Shown here piece after piece: positions 45,601 through 58,908 of a stretch of DNA of 64,000 nucleotides. The stretch is from assembly GCA_004154925.1 (NCBI GenBank), contig QJNS01000305.1, positions 1 to 64,000 on the forward strand, given 5' to 3'. Within the stretch, counting starts at the first letter, position 1; each line of letters starts with the position of its first letter. Under the pieces are notes generated by a model that was not told the DNA's origin, made no database searches, and worked only from the letters and a program-made list of their open reading frames with translations. The DNA comes from Monosporascus cannonballus. Its lineage: Eukaryota; Ascomycota; Sordariomycetes; Xylariales. The position numbers and the translations under genes were made by a program.

Positions 45601-48600
45601 TTTTCAATTAATTAATTAATTATAGAGCCTTTTTTATTAAAAATAAAAATATTCAATAGTTTAAAAAAGGTCGAATATTAAATGTATATAAATATAATTA
45701 ATCCCTTATATTTACCAATACTATATTCATTAATTAATTTAAAATAAAACCAGTAGCAAATCTATAAAAACAAATAAAATTGACAATTGTAAACTTATAT
45801 GAAAAGAACCTGTATTTTTAAATATCGAATGAGGAATATGAATAACCGATATTTTAAATTATAGTAAATTAATTAATTAATAATTAATAAAGTATTAAAA
45901 AGCAAAAAGTTAGAAAAATGTAGAAAGATATTCAAATTCATATAATCGATATTAACTAAAATTTATCCAAATTTTAATAAAGCTTTTAACAATTTTATAA
46001 CCGTAAAAGCTTTGAAAATATTAAATCGTAAAAATAAAAAAGCGATTAAAATAACGCAACTAAGAATCCGTAACTCTACGCTTATTAAACTGTAATAAAT
46101 TGTTAAAATCATAATTATAAATATTAAATATAAATCGAAAAAGTAGAAAAAGGCTTATATTTTATACGTATAATATTCTTCTTTGATTAAATATATCATT
46201 CCGTTATTTAAATCAATTATCAAATATAATATTTAAAAAAACCTAATTAATAATATTATCGATACTAAAACCGAATCAAATATTATAATCCTATCATACG
46301 TTAAAAAGGATGGATTAATAAAATAATAAATTCAGATTTGATAAGACTTAATTCTTAAAAAAGGATCGAATTCAAAACCGTAATCGAAATTCCAATATAG
46401 TTAATTAGCCGAATACGTATTATTTGATTGTCTATTATCGACGATAATTACACAACATAATTATTACTATTATAATTTAATTTTATAGAAAAATCGAAAA
46501 TAATATTAAATATAAACTCAAGAATAATAAAAGAAATTTTAAAATTTAGTCTAAAAAAATCATTATTCTTTTAATAGCGGCAAAACGAAGTAATCGTAAT
46601 ATCCGTATAAATAATTAACTTGAAAAAAATAATTAATAAATCAATAAACCGTATTATTAACATAAATAAATTTAATAACAAAAAATACATAAATTCGTTA
46701 TAAACTCTTATATATTTTCGATTAAACAATATCCTATATATAAAACTATAAAAACATTTTAAAAACTATAAAAACTAAATTAAACTTCGAAAATAAAATA
46801 TTATAGTAATGTAATAATAGAAGATAAATATATACGTTGTATAAAATCTTATAATAAAAAACGCATAAAAATATTAAGAAAAGAAACGGTTTATATTAAT
46901 ACTATGTATAAACCTAAGTAAAAAAAGCTGGTTGCTATAGATAATATATTACTCGATAAATCGATATTATCTAGAAATCTGGATTGAAAAATTATAAAAT
47001 TAAAAAAACGTTATCTAAACCATTAAAATGCAAAACAGTGTTCTAAATAAAGCTAATATACTATCAATAACATGGTTTTCCAAATTTGTTTCGATAATTC
47101 GACAAATTCAATTAATTGAAAAAATAATTAAGGTCTTATTTAATCAAATCGTCGACATATTTACTTATATAAAAAAAGCTGCTTTAAAAAGACGTTATTT
47201 CGAAAGAAATTATATGAAAATAAAGTTAATAAAAATACAGTCGAATTAATATAAAAGAATTGTTACATTATTTTACAAAATCAAAATTATTTTTTACAAA
47301 ATTTAACACATTGAAAATATCTTAATATTAAATAATATAAAATATAAATTAATCGATATATTACCAATATATATCGAAAGAAAATTCGAATCATTATATA
47401 GTATATATTAAAATATTCAATTGCTTATAAAAGATAACGATATATAGTTACAATACTTCATAACGAAATTAAACGCTATTTTATTACGGGATATGTTTTT
47501 GTTAAAGATTTACAATAAATCTTTTGCAAATTTTGCTATATATTTTTTATTTTTCTCTATAAACGTCCTTGTAAAATATAATGAAATTACTTTAATTTTT
47601 GCTAGGAAGAATATAATAATATTCGTAATGTTACTAAAATTTCTCTGATATATTTTTATATCTATAAATTTTATTAATTCTATAGTTTAGATTTATTTCA
47701 AAATAGAAAGAACTCTTTAAAATTTAATATCCAAAATAACTTAATTATTTCTAAATAACGTTAATATTATGACATTAAAAACGCAATACAATAATATTAA
47801 AATATGTCTCGAAATTCGACACTTTATTTTCGAACATATCGTTAAAATAAACAAAACGTTATTCAATTACGAATTTATCAAAATTATGATTTATATATTA
47901 AAATTCTAATAATATTTTAAATTTGCTATTATAATCGAGTTTTGATATACCACGAACGGTCGTCGACCTAAACTAACTAACATAATAAAAGCTTTGAAAA
48001 TTCGTACTTGTAAACGGGTATTGAAAATTAAACCTTTTTTAAAAATTATTATTTATGAACAGATTTTTACTGTATATTATATTATTAAAACTCAACCTAT
48101 TATTTATTTACTTTTTAAAATTAAAAATTTAATTTTAAACTTTAATTAAAAACATATTATAAATACGTTCAAAAAATCTTACAACGGTTTCGATCTTTAT
48201 TATTATTAATTATAATCTCGAAATAAAGATATTATTATAATAATGTATGTGTAATAACGAAATTTTAACAATGCGTTAAATTAAATAATTAATAACATAA
48301 ATATTCGGCGCGTTCTAAAAATAATATTTTTAAAAACCGAATTAACTTATAATATTATCGAATTTAAATATAGAATGATTTTTAAAATTTTAAAATAATT
48401 CCGAAACTATATTTATATAGTTCGGTTTATATTAAAACTGAATACCAAAATATTAATTATATAAATTATAGCTTTAGAAACTTATTACCAACTACTCTAT
48501 TAATTTACTAAGTTACTTAAATTTATTCTTTCTATTTCGAAATTAAATATATTTCTAGTAAAAAGAATACGACCGTTAACAAATTATTCAAAACGTTAAC

Positions 48601-51600
48601 TAGGTTTTTCAACGCATTAAATAATTAGTAAAAAAGAAAAATCGATATTTTTATTAATATCTTATTAAACATTATTCGGATAAATTTTATAACCGAAATA
48701 ATATAACTGAAAACGGAAAAACATCTTATAAAAGTTTAGTTTAAATACTTGTAAAAATAAGTAAGGTTGTTTACAATAAAACCTTTTAATTGATTAATAA
48801 ATATAATAACGAAAAAAATGAGTAACTATCAAATCTAAAGCTTTAAAGTACTTTATTTAAAACGTTATTTTAAAATGTAAAACTAAAAAGTAATAACAAT
48901 TTATAAAGTTATCTATAAAGCACAAAAATGCTAAATAATAATTAAACAATATTTTAAGAATTATAGTTAGAAACAAAATATAACTTATTTATATATAATT
49001 GCTTTTTACTTTTAACGTAATATTTATAAATATATACGGAAAGTAATTTTACTTATATCTCGTATTAAAAGATTACTAATCGACGTTTCGACAAAAGCTA
49101 GAATTTTTAAATTTTTAACTATTATATTATATAGATTATTAAGGCTTAATATACACTAAATAACTACAGACATAAAGCGTTTATCGAAATTGGATATAAG
49201 TTAACTAGATATTTAAAAACTAAAACTTTATATAAAATTACGTTTAAGATAATTAAAGAATTTCTAAACGAATATATCTTTTATTAATACGAAATTTCGA
49301 TTAAAATTAAAATTGATAAAATATTTAAAAATAAAGAAGAATTATTGATATTTACAAAATACTTAAAATTGGAGGAAAAATTAGAATTATACACATTATT
49401 TAATAATAAGAACTAATTTTAAAAAACGTGTTCTAATTATTAAAATTTTAATAAAAATAACGAAAAATACGAGTAAAACGTAAATTAACTTTGTGCGTAA
49501 AATATTATTTATAAATAATATTATTATAGAAAATTACGGTTTAAACTTTTTTAAATTATTATATAAACAAAAATCATTTCTACCTGTTACAATTTTAATA
49601 CGAATATAAAGATTCTTAATATAAAATCTTAATATGTCCAATAGAAAAAATCGATTTACCTATAAGATTGAATTATTAAAATATAGAATTAATATTATTA
49701 GTAAAGTAATTAAAAATGAATTACGTAATGGAATAAATATATTAATTTATGAATTAAACACTAAAACTAAACAGAGAATTAATATTTACAGTTTAATAGT
49801 TTTATATAACTTTATAATATGTTACAATGTATTAATATATTTAAAAAAAATAAAACTAAAACACAGTTTAACAAAACAGTACCTAACTAATAATTCTATT
49901 AATTAAAATGTTTAGGACTTGGAGTAAATTAAAGGAATTTATTAAAACAATAACAATAATTAATTTATAAAACAAAATTAACTAAAATTATTACTTAATA
50001 AATACAATAAAATATAGGATATCATAAATAAAATATTAAACGCTATAAATATTAAATAAATAAGTTACATATTATATAATAATCTATAATAATAGCATAT
50101 ACGAGATTAATTATTTGAACGAAAAAAGAATTAGTACAATTATTTAAAAAAATATTAGGATATAAAAAACTTTAGCTAATTTATATTCTCACCTAATATT
50201 CAAAAATGTTAAAGTACTAAAATAACGATGTACTTAAACTTTTTATAATATTACGAATTTTAATTATATAATAAGAATCGATAAACATTTATTCCCGAAA
50301 GGTTAAAAAGAACACTTATCGAATTTATAAAAAATATTGATAATTAATTTATAAACATTTAATTTCGCTATTATCTTATTTATACCGTTTATTTAAAAAC
50401 AATTGAATCAATTGTCTTTAAACATATAATTATATTTATGAATAAATTCTATATAATTATTACAGAAAGTTTTAAAGAAATTAAAAAATATTACAAATCC
50501 GAAAAAAGAAAACATCTCGTGAGTTCTAAACGATTCAAAAATATAACAACGCTTTTAGTAAATTTCGTAAAATACCAAATTATTTATTTTGAAACTTTAA
50601 ATAAATAACTTAAAAACGTATCGAAAGTTCTTAATAAAATATATTATAAATTAACTCAAAAAGCAGGCGCATATACCTTCAACGACTACTGTTTTAATTT
50701 CGAGTTTATTTTTAAAAACTAATATTTTAATAATCGATAATTAGACGTTATCTATTTCTTAAAATTTAATATCGATAATTTGTTATTTTAAAAAGTAACT
50801 TCTAAAAAACCGAAAATAATAGAAGCAAATGTTATTTTAAGTTTATATTATGAATTTATATAAAGTATATTATAATAAAAAGAAAATTATAAAGAAGCAC
50901 TTAAAAACGAGAAACATAAATAATAACCATATTAATATTCTAAATATTAATCGTATATATAAATATAAAAAAGTAAATTAAAAAGTTAATTAATAATTTT
51001 GAACAGTAAAAAATCGATAAAGATAACAATAAAACAGTTTTTAATATTAATATTAAGTATTAATATTATTAATCGATAACTGTTATAAAATTGTTTAGCA
51101 GTACCTAAAATAAATGAAATTATAAAATGATTTTCAATAGATTATTATATTTCTCTTTATTACAGAAAATAAGATTTGAAAACAAATAAATTAAATATAA
51201 TTAAAATTATAAGAAACAAATCTTCTCATCTTTGATAATATTACGGAATTAATACAAAGAAAAGTATGATTTGTAGAAAAAAACTTAATAATATATAAAG
51301 TTTTACCTTTTACAAACATTATATAAATTAATGAGAAATTTATTATTTGATTAAAATTAAAAAATTAAAAACTTATTTACTTTTAAAATAAAAGATTTTA
51401 AAAATATAAAATGCTTTAAAACTTTAAAAACGTAATAATAATATACTAAAAAACAATCGAAATTTTAAAGATTTTAATTCTATTTAACTTATTGATTTTA
51501 ATAATATCCACAATGTTATTTTTAATTAACGAATAATTTATTCACTGAATTTATTCCTTAAAATCCGCATTTATACACAACCTTTAAAATTGAAAATATT

Positions 51601-53540
51601 GTAACAATTTCGAAATACTTATAATAAATACATTAAATACATTGCATTAAAGATAAAATATATATCAATAAAAATATTAATCTACGTAAATAATTAATAA
51701 ATATTATTCATGAAAATAGTTTAAAGAATTATAGAAATTAAATTTTAAAAAACTATAAAAATGATAGCATTTATAAAAGGTTAATTAAAAACGAGAATAA
51801 CAAATAGTATCTTTTTGTATAACATCAAATAAAAGGTTTTGGAATTTCTCGACGCATAAAGTTTTTCAGTAAAATATTATTAAAAGAAACGAATATATCA
51901 TTATTTAATTATTATTATTACTAATTATTACAATTATATATATTTCAATATTTAAATTGCTTTTATAGTTTATTAATCACATTTTATATTTACGTACTTA
52001 TATCCTAACTCTTAGCTTGTTATATATTTAAATCTTATTTAATATCTTATAATACTAATATTAATAAAAAATAATCTACAAATTAACTTACATTAATCTA
52101 AAATTAAACTTTAAAAACATAACTTAATTTAAATATATTCAATTAAGCCAAATTATGAATGTTAACGTTTTAAATAAAATAAAAGTTAAAAAAGGTATTA
52201 AAATAATTATATTAAAATATTTTATCTTGCATTCTTAGATCTTATATGAATTAGAAAATTAACTTTAGTTAATTAATATCTATAATTCTATATATGTAAA
52301 GAAACCGCCCTTAAGATATATTTTAAATATTATTAAATATTGAAAATGCGCCCAATTTATAATATAAAATTTAATTTTATTATTTTAAAAGATTATTGTA
52401 TTTATTAATAATCGCATATATATTCGATTAAAAAAATATTATTATATTAATATACACATTATAGCGCGGAATGAAATAAATTAAAGCAATATATATTTTG
52501 GAAATCGGTCCTTTTATTATTTAAAAATGTTATACGTTATTAATTAAAAATATAAAACCAATTATCTATAAGCCGAATCTTAATTACATTTAAACGATAA
52601 CCTATAATATTATTCGTATTAATAAAATTAGAAAATATAAATATTAAATTAACTTTTTATACATTCGATTACAACGTATCTTTATAATATTCGAAACGGT
52701 TTTTTAAATGATTGAATTAAAATGATATTATAATTTTATCGATAAAAATAAAAGCAAATTCATTTCGATAATTTACTTATACGGATTAATAAAACTAAAA
52801 CTTTCAAAACGTATCTTAATCAAATATATAATATTAAAATAATTTATTTATTTCATATTTTTATACGGAAGCGTCATTTATAAGATATTAAAAAAGAATT
52901 TTAAATAAAACATATCAATTAATTAAAAGTATAAAAAAAGAAATTAAACCGTACCTTGATTTAAATACCAAAAATCAAAACAAAAACATATTTAAAGAAT
53001 TTTAGCTTAATAAACGTTTATCGCTTATTTTTTAAAAACAAATTTCGATTTCTTTTATCTTTTATTTAAAATATTTATATATATCGTTAAACTAGAAAAG
53101 GTCCTATATTAACATGCAAAATTTATTATAAAATAGAAACAAAAAATATATTTTATCTAACAATTAATAATTAAAGTATTTAAGCTGTGTTAATAAAAAT
53201 CTACAAAACTCTACATTAATAATTAAGAAATATATATGAAATTATTAAAAAACGACCAAAGCATTATTTTGTTCTAATATACCCAAGCTGAAAAAGTATA
53301 AGTTATCTATAAACGATTAATAATTAGCGAATAAAATATAAAAAAATAAAACAAAGACTTTATAACGCAAAAGGCTAAATATAAACAAAATTGAAATTAT
53401 GAATTAAGAACGTCAAAAAATACATTACGTTAGAAGAAAAAGATTAATTAATAAAAACGTGTATATATTATATTTATTATAGCGTTAAATTATTATTATT
53501 TCTTATAATAAAACAAAAGATTTATATTACAAAAATATAT

Positions 53541-53832
53541 TAATATAAGTTAAGATATTACGTCTATAATTAATCTCGGTTAATTAGAAGGTTAAAGTTT
53601 TATATATATATATTAAATTTTTTCTTCGTTACAAATTTAACTCTAAGATAATTAACAGCTAATATCATTACAATCATTGCTTATTATATTTTTTCAACAC
53701 TTTAATTATCTGAATTTAATGTTATCTATATAATTTGTTTAAATTCTTTATTTTAGCAATTCTTTTCCTAATCGTAACATATTTTATTTATCTATACTAA
53801 CCAGAATCAAGTGTTTCTAACTCTAATTTTAT
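53541..53832. repeat. right LTR of D
   Basis: Same length as the left LTR, but heavily transitioned: CAGCCTCGGCTGATCG reads TAATCTCGGTTAATTAG here. Confidence 0.75.
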
Positions 53833-56800
53833 GTATCGAAATACGGAATATATATTAAATAGTGCTAATTTCGGCCGGATTTTAATAATTATAAATAATT
53901 ATCACTCGAATTTTACAAGTTTTTTAAGTATACTATATATATTTAAAAATCTTCAATAGATTCTTATAGTGTATTACATCTTTTAACTTAATATTACGAA
54001 GATTATTTAATTTATTTACTTATCAAAAAACAGTATTAACATTTAATTCGGATAAAATAAATGTAATTACGGAATTAAACGACAAATATAAATGTATGAA
54101 AATTTCACGACAGCAAAAATATCTTAAATCTTATAATTTATATATAAAATTAAAAAAAAGGTAAAAAGCTATATTATAAGGATATTTATATCATCTTTCA
54201 TGATTTTATATGTAATACGAATTCTTAAATGTCGAAATAACAGTTTCGAAAATTTATATTTTTAACTTTATAACTCCAAAAATACGAAATCAATAGTTAA
54301 ATTAAAAGGAAATTGTAAAAATATATAAATAATTATTATATTAAGCATGCTATTAAAAGGACTCGAAGATAATAACTTTTTTTGTAAATATATTACTTTA
54401 TATAAAAAATACCAAAAGCGTTTAAAATTAAAATATTGAAAACATATTAATATAAAATTTTACATAAAACAAAAAAAGAAATACGTAATAAAATTAAAAT
54501 CCTCTTTCGATAAAAAATACAACGTTTAAGGCCATAATCGATTGACAAATAAAAACCAATTATATTTTTCTAATAATAGCAAAAACATATCAAATTTTTA
54601 AAAGTATAAAATAAAGTTATCTAAATTAGGTACGATAAATAGAAAGTTATATGAGAATAAAAATAGATCAATATTCCAAAAAAAATTAAAGAGTTTTTTA
54701 TTCAAATATAGAGATATTAAAAACAGTTTGCGTTAAATATAACGGATATATCAAAATACGGTATTATTTTAAAAAAATACTCTAATCTCATTTCAGCAAT
54801 TTACGGATTAACTGAAAAAGTTAAATACTTGTTTAAAATAATAAAATAATACTTAAAGAAAGTTTTTCCTAAATTTGTGATTTAATTAAAAAAAGTATAA
54901 ATCTCGTATTAAATTACTATAATACTTTTAAGATATTTTAAATTTAAGATTATATTTATAGATAAATAAAATTACGCATTATTACTATACGATTGATAAG
55001 ATTATTAAATACTATTTTAATAGATATTATTTTAAACTCTATATAATTTACTATATCAACTTTAAAAGATTAGAGATAATGTAAAAATTTATAATTAAAG
55101 TTTTTTAAAAAAATATTAAACTCTTTAGATTTCCAGCGGATTACTGAATTTTTATAGTACTTAAATTTAAAGATAATAAATACAAGATCCATTAAAGCGA
55201 AAATCGGGTTCTTTAATATATAATTAATTATAACTAATTTAATAATATTTCTATAAAAAAGATTACTTTTAACCTTTATATATACTTTTAAAGATAAGAC
55301 TAATCAACTAAAATAGTTTACAGTATTTAATTTTCGAAATAGTTATTAATATATTAAAATAACCAATAAAAAACCGCTTTTAAAACGGTATACGGATATT
55401 ACGAATATCGAATTATACTTATAGAATATCTTAATGCCTCGTCAAGTTTCCAGTAATTAATTATGATTATTTTTAGAAAGTTTTAATACAAATTTATATT
55501 CGTATATTTTAAAAATAAAAAACAACTTATTTAAGTATTTAATTGTTTAAAGAAAATAAATATCTAAATTAATCCAGCTAAATTATATAATATATTTAAA
55601 GGCTTAACTTTCCAGAATATATCTTTACTTTAGGCCAAATTTAAATTTAAAATCCTACATTAAAAATAAATAAAAATGAACTTATTTCTAATAAAGCGAA
55701 TGTTATAAATGGTAGGGAAGTCTTAAAATTTATTAATTATATACGTAATTTACTTAGAAAATATAGAAATATAATTAAATCATTCACGAACTTTATTATC
55801 AAAAAGTATATTAAGAAAAGATTCGAATTTTAAAGAAACATTAAGTAAATTTTTCAAAACCCTAAAAACGAAATTCTTAAAATATTAATAATAACATTGC
55901 TTAACTTCGCTAACGATATATTTAAAAGCTGACGCTTTAAATTAGGTTTTATACGCCTTTTAAAACAATAAAAATATATAAAATAATACTTAATAGTTTA
56001 TTATATTAGGACATTACCAAAGGCAAAACTTAAATATCCGATTTACGATAAAAATTATTAATAATTATTATTGTTTTCAAAGAGTAATTTTTTTTCTTTA
56101 TAAAATTAAAAGACTTTTCGATATTTACTTTAATTATAAAAACTTTATCTCGCTTATAAAACCGTAAAAATTAAATAATCAATATAGAATATAAATATAT
56201 ATTTTATTAATATTCAATGTTAGTATATATTATACTAAAAAATATTTAGGCGAATATATTTAATTGTAAATATAATTATAATTTTAAAATTAACAAAAAG
56301 AGTTTCCGAATATTATAATATAATAAGGTCGGTATTTTATATTTGTATAATATATTAAAAAAAAGTTAATATTCGGACTGTTGATACGGTTTCGAAATTC
56401 TTATCATACGGAAAAATAAAAAAGAATAATAATAATTAAGAGAATAATCAAAGAACTAGCTACTATTCTGGAACAAAATTTACGTTTTTTAAAAACCAGC
56501 AAAAACGATTCGTTAAGAAATTTTACGAAAACCTATTATATAGTTATTAAGAAATTTTCAAAATTACTAAATATTACAAAACTTTTCAATTTTTTAAACT
56601 TAAAAAACGAAATTAAATACTTAATTAGAACTTGTAATATTTAAAATAAAATTATGATAACCCGTTATAAGCTATATAAATTACTGTAATTCACATATAC
56701 TTTTAATAAAATATAAAACGTTATAACTTAAGCCTTTTTTACTAGTTTATCTTTATTTAAAAGGCCTATTAGCGGAATTGAATACGCTAAAATATATGTA

Positions 56801-58546
56801 ATTATCAATAAATTTGTTGAATATAGATATTTTTTTACTTTTTAAACAAAATATAATGGCAAAGTAATTAATTTATACTTTTATCCGATATTACTTTAAT
56901 AAGTATAAAATATCGGAAAAGGTTATTTCTAAGAAAAATATTTTTTTACGTTTAAATTTAACGCCAGTTTTTTTAGACTAATCGGCGCGAAATTTAAATT
57001 TTAGTAATATATTATTTCTTAATGTACGGATAAACGAAACGATTGATTAAATAGTAAAATCATAATTTAAAAGTTATATTAATTATTTATAAGATAATAA
57101 GTAAAGATGTCATTACTTGTAAATATAACTTACAATATATTATTTATTAAGAATATAAATATATCTTAACATGTAGCGATATGTGAATATATAAAAAAAA
57201 TCAGAAACCGGCTTTTAGAAATATATTATTACTGTACTAACAGTAAAGACGTTAATAACGAAAATAAAATAATATAAACCCGTCTTAAAACTTTATTGTA
57301 ATTCCTTTAATAGAAAATAATCTAATTGTATTGAAAAAAAATAAACTTTATTAATTTCGCTAAAATTAAAAGGTAACGCTTACTATTATATAAAGAAAAG
57401 TTAAGAAACTTAATCATAAGCCAGAGTTTATAAACTTTAATTAGTTTAAAATTAATAATATTATTTCTAAAATTCTTTATCAATTCTAGTTACTGAAAAC
57501 TATTAAAATATACTCTGTGTTTTATATATTGTTATAAATTAACTTAGAAATCGAAAATCATAAAAAATATAAAGTTAAAACAAAATACTAGATTTTAGTA
57601 TAATTAAAAATAAGGTTTGATATTTAATTAAGTAAGAAGGGTATTTATATAAAAAAGTATTTAGAAATTGTTTAACAGTTTAACGAATATAATAAACTTA
57701 ATTAAAATGTTTTACTGTTAGAATTTTAACCGATCGTTCCTAACGCGGTTAAGATTATAAGCAATAACTATTTCTCGCTTAAATTTAACTCTATATTGTT
57801 TTAGTAAAAAGAAAAAAAAGTTCTTACTATAAGGTTTATTTTTAAAGTAAGTTAAATTTACTTTATAATTATACGACGTTACTTTTTTTCCATTTTTTCT
57901 TTTGTTTGTTAATTTAGTTTATGGCTTTTTTTAACAAAAATAGCTGTAACTTTCTTCTTTAAAACATTATATAAAAAAGTAAGCGCCATAATTAATTACT
58001 AAACTTTTGAAATCTTTTCTTTTGTCGATAAAATGTTTTCTTTTAACATTAATATAAATCGTTTAATTTCTTTTTAATAACTTTTTAATACGTTATAAAA
58101 TTATTTTCAACCTTAAGTTGTTTTCTTTTTCGAAGCGGTTACGTTTTTACCTAATTTCATTAAAGATTATATAATTAAAATGTTATAAACAAAACGTTAA
58201 CGACAGATATTATAATTTTAATTCGAAATATCGAAACGCAAAATAATCTAAAGTTATTCAAACAAATATAATGTAAAAAAGAAAAGCTTTTTATGTTAAA
58301 TTTCTTAATGAAATTAACTCAAATGTCGAGAAAATTGTTTTAATATAAACGTTTCTTTCTTTTTTTTAAAATAAAACCTTTCATAATAAAATCAAGATAA
58401 AAACCTTTCGAAACTTCTTTTAATAAAGTAAAACGACTATTTACGGTTTTTATCTATGGGATAAAAATCTTTGAAAAAGAAAATAATGTTATAGAAACAG
58501 GGATTTTAATTTTGAAAAAACTTATTTTTAAGACTTAGTATAGATT
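53833..58546 (+). pseudogene. gag-pol relic of C1 after D
   Basis: The first part (to about 54700) continues gag and aligns with C2. The RT core at 55373-55516 reads TAFKTVYGYYEYR, then LNASSSFQ and FIFVYFKN. These are the gypsy blocks TAFxTxxGxYEY, TNAPASFQ and YLDD, with YFKN at 55505-55516 (both Asp lost). The integrase core near 56790-56850 reads IYVIINKFVEYRYFF (first Asp now Asn). About 1.5 kb between the integrase and the 3' LTR holds nothing recognisable. This RT is a third gypsy lineage, different from families A and B. Confidence 0.75.
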
Positions 58547-58908
58547 TATTAAGTTTAAACTCCGAATAAAAAGATTTAGGTTCTAAAGTAACCTGGTTGA
58601 TTTAACTAATTTAAGTAATCTGGGGCGAGTTATATATCTTACATAGATTTACAATATATTTATTGAGAAATAGATAAATATATAATAAATTGAATTTTTT
58701 TAAAATAGCTACTTATTTAATTTTACTTTTTAGCTATTAATCTAAGTTTTTAATTAAAGATATCGTTTTTTAATTAAAGAAAAAGTCCGTAAATACTTTT
58801 AACTAGCAGATCTATGAATTATTCCTTAGCGTATTATTATCTATAAATAAAGACTTTATTTTCAATATTATTTATACTTCTAAATAGATGTATAACAGGT
58901 TCGTTACA
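58547..58908 (+). repeat. 3' LTR of C1
   Basis: 362 bp, partner of 40502-40862. At 58909 the sequence switches strand into the gag of C2. Confidence 0.75.

Larger units (their letters stand above)
42333..53832. mobile_element. LTR element D (11.5 kb), class undetermined, nested in C1
   Basis: Direct repeats of 292 bp at 42333-42624 and 53541-53832 bracket 10.9 kb. The uninterrupted site in C2 (near 59620, reverse strand) joins the sequence before 42333 to that after 53832, which defines the insertion. The flanking duplication is about 4 bp (ATAT and GTAT). The internal region is very AT-rich and stop-filled. I could not identify RT or integrase motifs on either strand, so the class is open. 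The internal length is large for one element and may hide further insertions. Isolated open frames (47028-47249, 49634-49906) have no recognisable product. Confidence 0.65.
40502..58908 (+). mobile_element. Family-C Ty3/gypsy element C1, nested in C2 and carrying D
   Basis: Direct LTRs of 361 and 362 bp (40502-40862 and 58547-58908) lie 18 kb apart. Subtracting the 11.5-kb element D leaves about 6.9 kb, a normal gypsy size. A duplication close to AACTT or AACT is visible at both ends within C2. The gag-side sequence (40863-42332) aligns with the minus-strand gag of C2, and RT and integrase follow D. The element runs rightward. Confidence 0.75.

Noticed and set aside
47028..49906. Open frames at 47028-47249 and 49634-49906
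   Set aside because: Lys/Ile/Asn-rich sequence as expected from random AT-rich DNA; no motif and no second copy seen.
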